Source: Sambucus nigra (taxonomy: Eukaryota; Streptophyta; Magnoliopsida; Dipsacales; Adoxaceae). Taken from it: a stretch of DNA of 64,000 nt. Numbering within the stretch: the stretch's first letter is position 1; every line of letters starts with the position of its first letter. Location of the stretch: positions 395,867,049 through 395,931,048 of the forward strand of contig OX422211.1 of assembly GCA_949130495.1 (NCBI GenBank). Direction: 5' to 3'. Both the position numbers and the translations under genes were made by a program. The notes below the pieces were generated by a model that was given only the letters and a program-made list of their open reading frames with translations, was not told the DNA's origin and searched no databases. This document shows, piece after piece, positions 12,009 through 22,414 of the stretch.

Positions 12009-13815
12009 TGCAATACCCCTTGATTTTAATGACTTTTAAAATGGGTTATATTTTAAATTAATGGATTAATTGGATTTTATTATAAATAAATTCATTTGGG
12101 TTTTATCCGAATTGTGGATGTCAAAATGAATGATTCTGAATATTACTTAAAGATATTTAGGTAATATATGAAAGTGATGTTATTGATATGGCTGTGCGAT
12201 CTTAATTCAGTAATTTGAATTTTTAGTCGGACGCAGTATGGGATGTGTCGGGACTAATTTGTTAAATTAAAAAGGAAACTTATTTTCTATCAACCTTATA
12301 GTCATTTTGAGTGCGTCGTTGCATGCGGAAGGGTTGAAATAGTCATAAAAGTCTATTTGGATGTTGGTTTTGGGTCTCGGGTCATTTGGAAATGAAAAGA
12401 CAACCCAAAAGGGCAATTTGTTCATTTTTACAAGGGGGATGAATAGTGATTTCGGATTTTGTCTTATTATAAATATTTGGAGATTAGTTGTACGTGGGTT
12501 CATTCATCTCTTCTACACAAAATTGAAAGGTCATCTTTTTAGAGAGAGTGAAAGGTTGTTTGGGAGAAGAGAAGCTTGCTTGGAAAGGAGGAGAACTAAG
12601 GACCAAAGGTCACCACCACCAACCACCACCGGAAGTGACCGGAGAAGGGGAGAACCACCTGTGATATCTGACCCCAAAGGATCAGACCTTCATTAGAGGC
12701 AAGTATTTTATGATTGCAATATAAGTTTGTATATTGTCCATGTTAGGATAGTTGTAAAAAGATGAGATTTTTTCATGTTTGGAAGATAAAGATAGAGTTG
12801 TTAATTGATTTCTGGAAAATGGAACTATGTAGGAATCAAACTCATGTTGTAGGTAGATACTAATCCACAAAATAATCATAAATCTGTTGAAGAAATTATG
12901 AGAATCATTGGTGTGTTCTTGAAGATATCATGTATAAAAATTTTCTGGAAAAATAGGATGAATATATGCTTTTAATTCAAACTCTTGATGATTCTAGGAT
13001 GTTTAGATCTTTAGAAATCATTCACATATGTTGCTATATCATGTAGTAAGGATTATAAGGAATTCAGGTTGTTAATATGAAGGTTTGAATGATCAAAAGT
13101 GATGAAACCCGTAGTAGAAGAAATGCAGAAAACTGGGCTGTTATCTGGGTGATCGATCGACCTCCCCAGAATTCGTGAAGTTGTTTCTTTTTAATGCTTG
13201 TTCTTATCCCAAAACTTTTGTAAATCTTTGGTGATAATTATTTGGATATAATGGGACTTAGAGAAGATCAGTAAGCCCTAGATAAGAATCGAATTAATGT
13301 GATTGGGATTTAATTGATTAGAAGTATGTTAATTAAATTGAAAGAAATTTCGGTTGCTAGATTCGTGTGTTGGATTCTAATTTGTATGCATGAGGATTAA
13401 GGATAGGTCCAGTAGGGGTAATTTAATATATCACCTGGTCAGCCTTAGGGTTAGAAGAGGGTTCAATCCTAGGTGATAGTGGATGTGTTTATAAGAGATT
13501 AGAAACAATCGGTTATAACCCTAATTAAAGGGGAGTTTAATTCGTAGTAATTCGGGAGAGAAGATGATACGGACCAGTAGGATATTAGTGATAGCTTACT
13601 GAATAAATATATTGTGGAAAACCTATTTGAACCTTGAGGAATGAGTGAGACGCTGGAATAATTAAATTAAGAAGTGAAGCCTTAATATTTTAATAGGTAG
13701 GATTTAAAGAGATATAATGCTACGTATGGGAATTATCTTACGACGACCAACGATATTGGGACGTGATAACAGAGTAATGCATGCACCGCAGTTGTGTCTC
13801 GGGGTGCCGTATTAC

Positions 13816-13860
<45 letters not shown>

Positions 13861-14821
13861 GAATTAAATGAATGTATATTTACTGGCTAGATCAATCTAC
13901 TGTGTGATAATTGTAGATGACGGTTAATAGAAAAAGAGAATGGAATTAAGTTAATGAATGTTTATTCTTATAGATTTGAAAAGCTTAATCATATTAATGA
14001 GAAACGATTCATGTTAATGGGAAACGTATATGAATGATTATACTATGTATGGTATGGGACATACGGGGTTATGATATGGGATAGAATCATATTATGGAAA
14101 CTAGTGAAGGAGGAACCATTAACTAGGAGGTTAATAGGGAACGTCAAGTGTGCACTATAGATGAGTGGTGAGAATATCAAGTGAGAGTCTGATACTAACA
14201 TGTACATAATAAATGCTTTATTGCACTTGTTAAATACTTGCTGTTTTAAAAATTATTTTCACATCGGGCTCTGACCCGTTTCCTGGCATATTCTCTTTTC
14301 TATTGTACCTTCTATATCAGGTGTCCAACAGCAGGGACGCCAACCTTAGAGGATTATGACGAGCTATGGAGCTATGGAGTATTGCTTAGACGCCTATCTT
14401 CATTTGATTCACATTATGTAGTGTTCTTTTGGTTAGGGCATGGCGCCCAAAAGGAATTCTGTTATCTCTTCTATCTGAGTCAAATACTCTTGTATTCGTG
14501 TCATTTTAATACATTTATCTATTGTTGGGATTACTGTATTGGATTATTATGTGGGAATGTTTATTCCAATTGCATTTAAATTCTTTTGTGTTATCTGTTT
14601 GATTATTAGTGTCGTAGAATAATGTGTGTTGTGTTATTCGTAATCTAAAAATGGATTTTTGTTGGAATTAAAATTTGAATAGTTTTTAACACCAGCTTAA
14701 TTGGGTATTGGGTGATTTTTAAATGTTTTCGACAGTGATGCTAAGAATGAGCCAACTGTATATTCTGTTTTAATTTGGTATGGGACTGGCCACCCGGTAT
14801 TTAATTAGGCGGGGTGTTACA
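12009..14821 (+). repeat. 5' LTR of element A
   Basis: Starts TGCAATACCCC (the 3' copy starts TGTAATACCCC) and ends GGGGTGTTACA. It matches 18946-22058 almost throughout but lacks 324 bp present in the 3' copy at 20661-20984; the deletion point is after AATTATCTTA near 13741. It contains GATCGATCGA at 13151-13160, a (TA)20 run at 13819-13858, CGGGCTCTGACCCG at 14265-14278 and the conserved hairpin at 14320-14341. Confidence 0.92.
13819..13858. repeat. (TA)n microsatellite
   Basis: About 20 TA units in the 5' LTR of element A. The matching run in the 3' LTR (21063-21096) has about 17, a length difference arisen after insertion. Confidence 0.95.
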
Positions 14822-14823
14822 GG

Positions 14824-14835
14824 TGGTATCCATGC
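14824..14835 (+). other. Primer-binding site of element A (mutated)
   Basis: TGGTATCCATGC, two bases after the LTR end. Copy B has TGGTATCAGAGC, complementary to the 3' end of plant initiator tRNA-Met. Three internal differences (CAT for AGA) would weaken primer pairing. Confidence 0.8.
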
Positions 14836-14974
14836 ATCAGTTTCTAGTGTCCTTTAGGGTCTGTACGGTTTACTTTGTTTTCAGCTTAGCGTTCTTTGAT
14901 GTAGAGCCCTACGAGTAGGATTATTGCTTTTCTATTTACGCCTACGCTCTTGAGCTATTCTGTTCCGTCAAATA

Positions 14975-15925
14975 CTAGCCACATTCAAGCTAGTAGGGGC
15001 AGCTTTGCAATGGTGGGAGGCTACGACCACTATCGAAGAGAGAGACGCAATGACTATCCAAGACTTTTGGATACAGTTTGATCAGAAGTACTTTCCTTCC
15101 GCCATCCAGACAGAGATGAGGCGGAAATTACTTGATTTGAAACAGGGAGATAAAACGGTGGCAAAATACGAGGAAGAATTTACGCGACTAACTAATTTGG
15201 TACCAGCAGAGGTACCCACTAAGGAGAGGAGAATTCTAATGTTCACTGATGGGTTGAACTATAAGATTCGCCAGCATTTATTGGGAAATCTTTCACTACG
15301 TACTTATGTAGATGTTCTAAATGCTGCAATGCTTCATTGCCAGGATAACCGCTTTCATGCTCAGGGTGTCAAGCGGGGGTTTGGGTCAAGCCTGCAAGGC
15401 AAGACTATTGGGGGCAGTTCTAGTGGGACTCAGCCAGGACAGAGTCATCAGTGTCAGAGTGAGCAGGGTTCCCAGACAGGGGATTATGCTAAGCGTTTAC
15501 GATCTGGAGATTCTCGATTTGAGGATAGAGGTAATGGGCAAGGACAGCAGGGACATCAGGGACATCAGGGCCAGAGGCAGGCTCATCAGGGCCAAGGGAA
15601 AAGAGGTAATGACCAGCAGGGTCGGGGTCAACAGGGCCAAAATGGTGGAAAGTTTGCGGAAAAATGTTTCGTGTGCGACAAGTATGGCCACAAACGACAA
15701 GATTGTCCTGATAAAGACAAACTCCCTCAGCAAAAAAATGCTCGACAGGAGCCACAGATATCAGTGTTTCCACCAGCTGCTCTTCCAGCTCCAGCTCCGG
15801 TGCTAGCACTACCTCCCATTCCAGCAGCTCCCGTGCAACAGGGTCAGTATGGGCGTGTATATAACGTCCATCAGGCAGCGATTCAACAACCACCACTCGC
15901 GTATGAGGGTACGTTTTCTATCTAA
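14975..15925 (+). CDS. Truncated Gag of element A
   Basis: Reads open for over 300 codons. It begins at the Gag core (ATFKLVGAALQWWEA, matching element 1) without the usual N-terminal ~130 residues; an in-frame TGA lies just upstream and there is no good ATG at the junction, so the leader and 5' part of gag were deleted. Visible: the QWW motif near 15005, a GDKTVAKYEEEFTRL motif, a Gln/Gly/His-rich tail, a CCHC knuckle (CFVCDKYGHKRQDC, about 15667-15708) and a Pro-rich end (QPPLAYEGTFSI) followed by TAA where protease would continue. The long open frame contrasts with the many stops in copy B and suggests recent decay or retained coding value. Confidence 0.8.
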   Translation, partial: LATFKLVGAALQWWEATTTIEERDAMTIQDFWIQFDQKYFPSAIQTEMRRKLLDLKQGDKTVAKYEEEFTRLTNLVPAEVPTKERRILMFTDGLNYKIRQHLLGNLSLRTYVDVLNAAMLHCQDNRFHAQGVKRGFGSSLQGKTIGGSSSGTQPGQSHQCQSEQGSQTGDYAKRLRSGDSRFEDRGNGQGQQGHQGHQGQRQAHQGQGKRGNDQQGRGQQGQNGGKFAEKCFVCDKYGHKRQDCPDKDKLPQQKNARQEPQISVFPPAALPAPAPVLALPPIPAAPVQQGQYGRVYNVHQAAIQQPPLAYEGTFSI

Positions 15926-16170
15926 GGAGTTATGAGGCGCATATTGATTTTTGTAGCAATTAATATTGTATGGGCAAAAGGGTTACTAAACTTAGCCTAT
16001 AGCACTGTTATTTACGTAGACTCACCGAGGGGTGTGGGACAACTATATTTTCATGTCATCATGTGGGTTTCATTTTTATCACGAAATTACTTACTTTAGG
16101 CATGTTCGAATATGATGTGACTAGCGGCGTGCATTGACTGGTGGTATATGAGAGCGTATGTACTACTACT
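15926..16170 (+). pseudogene. Decayed protease remnant of element A
   Basis: Nucleotide-level similarity to the protease region of element 1 continues past the Gag stop: the GTAGACTCACCG (VDSP) segment near 16016-16027 and a segment like 'GTGATTATCGGTATGGATTGG' degraded near 16110-16145. The active-site DTG is not preserved and there are stops in all frames. Confidence 0.6.
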
Positions 16171-16290
16171 AGCCAGCATCTTGTCTTTAATAAGAGGGTA
16201 GATGAGTAGACTTTTATTTGAAATCGATAAAACCTGTAGAGAGGTTATATACTATTGACTAAGTACCTGAGGAGTTTCGATGACCGACTA

Positions 16291-16380
16291 CTTTAGGTAG
16301 TAGTGTATCGGGGGGGGGGGGGGGTTCCTTGTTTGGATTTTGCCTGCGAGACGCCCCACGCATGAAACTAATAAACGTTG
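16291..16380 (+). other. Conserved non-coding block, copy in element A
   Basis: Contains TAGTAGTGTATCG, a run of 15 G (16310-16324), TTCCTTGTTTGGATTTTGCC and CCCACGCATGAAAC. It matches 7998-8090 and 44098-44190 on the minus strand. The surrounding 16170-16845 is otherwise non-coding, with a second shared motif near 16490-16515 (GGGTGTATGGGCACCCT). Confidence 0.85.
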
Positions 16381-16844
16381 GGAGTCTAAATAAGTTAGGT
16401 CTTTGGGATATGAGTTTATAACCTTTGCGATAAATCCGAGTATTATGCGGGTAACCATATCCATTTTATAATGGAAGTTGTACGATAGGGTGTATGGGCA
16501 CCCTGGATGGTTGTATTGTAGTAGTTTTCATAATTGTGAAACAGTAAGTATTTTTTTTAGATTACGGAACGTAGAGGTTATGACTTCAGGATTTATTTGT
16601 TTAATAAGTGAGGATCATTTTTTCCCAAACTTTTTCACGAGGATGGTATAGGGAAGATTGGGTATAGTTTAAATTTGATTCAGTTGGAACTATATGGTGA
16701 GGCTTGGTGTATAACATCAATGGGGATTTCCGTTAATGTACTGTATGGGCGGTACGACATAGATTACTTGTGATGTGAGATTTATACTCAGAGTTGACCT
16801 TACTAGTATGATTTATCTTTCCGAATTTCAGGATGAAATTCTGT

Positions 16845-16860
16845 TATAAGGGGGGAAGTA
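16845..16860 (+). other. Polypurine tract of element A
   Basis: TATAAGGGGGGAAGTA directly before the 3' LTR start TGTAATACC. A GATGAAATTC signature lies just upstream, as in related elements. Confidence 0.85.
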
Positions 16861-16873
16861 TGTAATACCCCGT

Positions 16874-18940
16874 TGTGGCCATCCCCGATCCTCGCCTTGC
16901 GGGCGGGCGCGTGGAGAAAAGGATCCTTCGGGTCCCGCGCGTCCCTCTCGGGAGCGCTTCAGCCAGCGTCGTTTGAGACGTGGTGTAAAAATGTAGAGAG
17001 ATTGAGAGTCGCCAGTCTATTTTACTCAAAACAGACAAAAGAAAATGGGGAAGCCACCCCGAAGGATGGTATCCAAAGCCATACTGGTGCGTGCGAAACC
17101 ACGATGATTCGAGAAGGGTTCGGAGGCTTAGTTACGAAATGGGAAGGTGTTAGGCACTCATTCCGCCCTTTCGGTCTCTCATGAATATTTGCTATTTTCC
17201 TTTTGTTTCCCCCCATGATATGTGTGCATGTGTATATATAGAATGGAGTTAGGAATCCTCGACTTGTATCATGGAAAAGATAAAGCGAGTCATTCGTAGG
17301 AAGATATAAGAATAATATTAGAAAAATAAGATTTACGCGATTACCCCTACGTTGATCGTTATAATGGAACGATAACGCAAATGGAGTAATGCGTCACTAA
17401 TGGCAAGTATATAGAATATAAGGAAAATGGATTTAGAGAAGATAGAAAATGAGAGAAAAAGGACTCGAGTCTCGGGTTTTACTCTGAGACGCCTACGTAG
17501 CCTATAAAGGCATCAAAGTCCACGTAGTTCACATACAAAACGAGGGGTGGGGTTTATCCCATAAATCCAAATGGGGAATCTCTTATTTGTAAGTGTGTGT
17601 GTGTGTGAAGAAAAAGTATTTTAGTTGTGAGAAAAGTGTGGAAAAAGTGTGAGAATCCCTACTTGGAATTTATGAGCAGACACTCTTTTTCTTGTTTTTT
17701 GGGTTTTATGAAAATAAAAGATGTACAATAATACTAAATAAAAAGTATATTAGGATGTGTGAGATGAGATAATAAAAGTGCTAAATAAGAAAACAGGTTA
17801 TTGGGAATTTAAGAGAATTTAAGAGAGAGTTTAAGAAAGTTGGACCTTCTTGAAGATCTTGAATGTTGGGGAGCGGCCCTTGCACTTGGATGATGATGGA
17901 GAGTGGCTAATTCACCAAGTTTGATGAAAAGGATGATGAAAAGTGGAAGTAAAAAAGGGATTTGGAAATTGAAATTACGCTGCCTTCGAGAGAGGTTTCT
18001 GGGATTCGTTCAAAGAGATTTTTATCAGATCCGGGATCCCTTTGCAAATGAGGTGAAGGCCTCCTTTTATAGGCCCAGGTGAGTGCCGATCGGCATAGAC
18101 CTGTTCCTGCCTATCGGCAGGTGCCGATAGGCACGGTCTGGAACCTGCCATTTGGTAGTGCGCTTCAGGCTTTTTCGGAAAATCGGTCGTCGAGGGCAAA
18201 CCATTGGTCAGAATCGCGCACGGGGTATACCGTTGGAAAGTTAATTCAGATACCTTTGAAAGTCCTTTGGACCTCTCCCGGGTTCAGGAGTTGACTTCGG
18301 GTAAAATATGGCTCGGAAGCATTTGTCGGTCCATTGGACGGGAAATCGTTCGGACGCAAACGGATCGTTCGTCCGCATGGTAAGTCCGAATCGCGCACGG
18401 GGCAGACCGTTGGAAATTTTAGGAGATGTATTTAGACATTCTAAAGAGTTTTACCCGGTTTGGAGAGTTGACTTTGGTCAACCGGGCCCAAGAAGCGTTC
18501 GGTGACTTCTCGGAGTCAAATGGATCGTTCGTCCTAATGGAAAGTCGGAATCGCGCACGGGATGGACCGTTGGAAAGGGTATTTAGTGCCCTTCAAAGAT
18601 TCATTCAGCCTCGATCGAGCTGAAGAGTTGACATAGGTCAAACAGAGCTCGGGAGCGCCCGATGGCCTCGAGGTCAGGTTTCAGACGCAAATGGATCGTT
18701 CGTCCGCATGGTAAGTTGGAATCGCGGCCGGGGCGGACCGTTGGAAAGGGTATTCAATGCCCTTCGAAGATTCATTCAGTCTCGGTCGAGGCGAAGAGTT
18801 TGACTTTTGGGTCAAATTGAGCCGGGGAGTGCCCGATGGCCTCCAGGTCAATACTCGGGACATGACCTGGGTTTACGGTGATGAAGGGAGGTACTAGGGA
18901 CCTAAGGAGAGTTAGGGGGTAACAGATTGGGGTGTCTACA
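16874..18940. mobile_element. Putative solo LTR inserted in element A's 3' LTR
   Basis: Begins TGTGGCCATCC, ends GGTGTCTACA, and is flanked by CCCGT on both sides (16869-16873 and 18941-18945), as expected for a 5-bp LTR-retrotransposon TSD. There is no coding sequence; the GC-rich start contrasts with the AT-rich host LTR. A single unit with TG/CA ends and a TSD but no internal region is best read as a solo LTR left by LTR-LTR recombination. The GAAGGTGTTAGGCACTC segment near 17140 resembles Tat-type LTRs as I remember them, so the clade is uncertain. Orientation is not determined. Confidence 0.75.
18211..18890. repeat. ~160-177 bp tandem repeats in the solo LTR
   Basis: Four degenerate units start with GAATCGCGCACGGGG-type words at 18211, 18388, 18548 and 18719, each followed by ACCGTTGGAAA and a GAGTTGAC motif. 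ATGGATCGTTCGTCC is repeated between them. No coding sense was found. Confidence 0.85.
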
Positions 18941-21059
18941 CCCGTGATTTTAATGACTTTTAAAATGGGTTATATTTTAAATTAATGGATTAATTGGATT
19001 TTATTATAAATTAATTCATTTGGGTTTTATCCGAATTGTGGATGTTAAAATGAATGATTCTGAATATTACTTAAAGATATTTAGGTAATATATGAAAGTG
19101 ATGTTATTGATATGGCTGTGCGATATTAATTCAGTAATTTGAATTTTTAGTCGGACGCGGTATGGGACGTGTCGGGACTAATTTGTTAAATTAAAAAGGA
19201 AAATTATTTTTTTATCAACCTTATAGTCATTTTGAGTGCGTCGTTGCATCCGGAAGGGTTGAAATAGTCAGAAAGTCTATTTGGATGTTGGTTTTGGGTC
19301 TCGGGTCATTTGGAAATGATAAGACAACCCAAAAGGGCATTTTTGTCAATTTTACAAGGGGGATGAATAGTGATTTTGGATTTTGTCTTATTATAAATAT
19401 TTGGAGATTAGTTGTACGTGGGTTCATTCATCTCTTCTACACAAAATTGAAAGGTCATCTTTTTAGAAAGAGTGAAAGGTTTCTTGGGAGAAGAGAAGCT
19501 TGCTTGGAAAGGAGGAGAACTAAGGACTAAAGGTCACCACCACCAACCACCACCGGAAGTGACCCGAGAAGGGGAGAACCACCTGTGATATATAAACCCA
19601 AAGGATCAGACCTTCATTATAGGCAAGTATTTGATGATTGCAATCTAAGTTTGTATATTGTCCATGTTAGGATAGTTGTAAAAAGATGAGATTTTTTCAT
19701 GTTTGGAAGATAAAGATAGAGTTGTTAATTGATATCTGGAAAATGGAACTATGTAGGAATCAACCTCATGTTGTAAGTAGATAGTAATCCACAAAATAAT
19801 CATAAATCTGTTGAAGAAATTATGAGAATCATTGGTGTGTTCTTGAAGATATCAAATATTAAAATTTTCAAGAAAAGTAGGATGAATATATGCTTTTAAT
19901 TCAAACTCTTGATGATTCTAGGATGTTTAGATCATTAGAAATCATTCACATATGTTGCTATATCATGTAGTAAGGATTATAAGGAATTTGGGTTATTAAT
20001 ATGAAGGTTTGAATGATCAAAAGTGATGAAACCCGTAGTAGAAGAAATGCAGAAAACTGGGCTGTTATCTGGGCGATCGATCGACCTCCCCAGAATTCAT
20101 GAAGTTTTTTTTTAATGCTTGTTCTTATCCGAAAACTTTTGTAAATATTTGGTGATAATTATTTGGATATAATGAGACTTAGAGAAGATCAGTAAGCCCT
20201 AGATAAGAATCGAATTAATGTGATTGAGATTTAATTGATTTGAAGTATGTTAATTAAATTGAAAGAAATTTCGGTTGCTAGATTCATTGTTGGATTCTAA
20301 TTTGTATGCATGAGGATTAAGGATAGGCCCAGTAGGGGTAATTTAATATATCACCTGGGAAACCTTAGGGTTAGAAGAGGGTTCAATCCTAGGTGATAGT
20401 GGATGTGTTTATAAGAGATTAGAAACAATCGGTTATAACCCTAATTAAAGGGGAGTTTAATTCGTAGTAATTCGGGAGAGAAGATGATACGGACCAGTAG
20501 GATATTAGTGATAGCTTACTGAATAAATATATTGTGGAAAACCTATTTGAACCTTGAGGAATGAGTGAGACGCTGGAATAATTAAATTAAGAAGTGAAGC
20601 CTTAATATTTTAATAGGTAGGATTTAAAGAGATATAATGCTACGTATGGGAATTATCTTAGGGTAGTGGGATTACCTTGTTGATATTATATTATAGGTAG
20701 ATGATAATGCCTATTTGATTGATTGATGATTTATGTGTATGACATACCTAGCTTACTTGCTATCGATGGGAGGTTTGCGCGTGAGGGCAGTCATATCCTG
20801 ATGAATCCATGGAATTTTGAATTGTCGCTCGAGAACATAGGTCTATGAAAGACTTATCGGGGAGTTGATAAGTCCGCTGACTATGGGAACGTAGGTATGT
20901 GCGTGACGCGTGGGTATGATAACTATGTTCACCTCCAAATGTTTGTGGTTCGTGGAATCCTTACCGAACCTTTAGTCCCCTATTCGACGACCAACGATAT
21001 TGGGACGTGATAACAGAGTAATGCATGCACCGCAGTTGTGTCTCGGGGTGCCGTATTAC

Positions 21060-21098
<39 letters not shown>

Positions 21099-22058
21099 GA
21101 ATTAAATGAATGTATATTTAGTGGCTAGATCAATCTACTGTGTGATAATTGTAGATGACGGTGAATAGAAAAAGAGAATGGAATTAAGTTAATGAATGTT
21201 TATTCTTATAGATTTGAAAAGCTCAATTCATATTAATGAGAAATGATTCATGTTAATGGGAAACATATATGAATGATTATACTATGTATGGTATGGGACA
21301 TACGGGGTTATGATATGGGATAGAATCATATTATGGAAACTAGTGAAGGAGGAACCATTAACTAGGAGGTTAATAGGGAAAGTTAAGTGTGCACTATAGA
21401 TGAGTGGTGAGAATATCAAATGTGAGTCTGATACTAACATGTACATAATAAATGCTTTATTGCACTTGTTAAATACTTGCTGTTTTAAAAATTATTTTTA
21501 CATCGGGCTCTGACCCGTTTCTTGGCATATTCTTTTTTATTGTACCTTCTATATCAGGTGCCCAGCAGCAGGGACGCCAACCTTAGCGGATTATGACGGG
21601 CTATGGAGCTATGGAGTATTGCTTAGACGCCTATCTTCATTTGATTCACATTATGTAGTGTTCTTTTGGTTAGGGCATGGCGCCCAAAAGGAACTCAATT
21701 ATCTCTTCTATCTGAGTCAAATACTCTTGTATTCGTGTCATTTTAATACATTTATCTATTGTTGGGATTACTGTATTGGATTATTATGTGGGAATGTTTA
21801 TTCCAATTGCATTTAAATTCTTTTGTGTTATCTGTTCGGTTATTAGTGTCGTAGAATAATATGTGTAGTGTTATTCGTAATCTAAAAATGAATTTTTGTT
21901 GGAATTAAATTTTGGATAGTTTTTAACACCTACTTAATTGGGTATTGGGTGATTTGTAAATGTTTTCGATAGTGATGCTAAGAATGAGCCAACTGTATAT
22001 TCTGTTTTAATTTGGTATAGGATTGGCCACCCGGTATTTAATTAGGCGGGGTGTTACA

Positions 22059-22414
22059 ATCTAACCGTGAAATGTATCTTCACGGTGAATTATAACCGTT
22101 AATTATATGCAGAGACTTGGCTATTTTTCCATCCCAACCTCCACGGTTGGTTGTAGCCGTAAATATACTCTCCACGGTGTCATGTAACCGTTAAATGTAT
22201 CTTCACGGTGCCATATAACCGTGAATTATATGCAAAGACTTGGCTATATTTTCACCCCAACTTCCACTGTTGGTTGTAGCTGTATATATACTCTCCACGA
22301 TTTCATATAACCGTGAAATGTACCTGCACGGTGCATTATAACCGTGAATTATATGAAGAGACTTGGCTATTTTTTCACCCCAACCTCCACAATTGGTTGT
22401 AGCCGTATATATAC
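22059..22414 (+). repeat. ~123-bp hairpin repeat array, block 2
   Basis: About three units continuing block 1 after element A. It ends in the TATAC duplication (22410-22414) at the insertion point of element B. Confidence 0.9.

Larger units (their letters stand above)
12009..22058 (+). mobile_element. Element A: non-autonomous gag-only LTR retrotransposon
   Basis: Bounded by TG...CA and flanked by the 5-bp duplication ATCTA (12004-12008 and 22059-22063). It has two LTRs, a mutated PBS (14824-14835), a ~2-kb internal region with a partial gag and a decayed protease but no RT, RNase H or integrase, a polypurine tract, and a 3' LTR split by a later insertion. By eye the LTRs are very similar, so insertion is relatively recent. 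It must have moved using another element's enzymes. Confidence 0.92.
16861..22058 (+). repeat. 3' LTR of element A, interrupted
   Basis: The first 13 bp (16861-16873) are followed by an insertion (16874-18940) plus its 5-bp duplication. The LTR resumes at 18946 and ends GGGGTGTTACA at 22058. Including the 324 bp missing from the 5' LTR it is about 3.1 kb. It carries the palindrome near 20074-20083, (TA)17 at 21063-21096, CGGGCTCTGACCCG at 21504-21517 and the hairpin at 21557-21578. Confidence 0.92.

Noticed and set aside
15321..15896. ORFs on both strands overlapping element A's gag
   Set aside because: Shadow frames of the repetitive Gag tail.
16310..16324. Poly-G run as a G-quadruplex regulator
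   Set aside because: The copies in E and D have only 3-4 G at this place, so the long run is private slippage in element A; the flanking motif is what is conserved.
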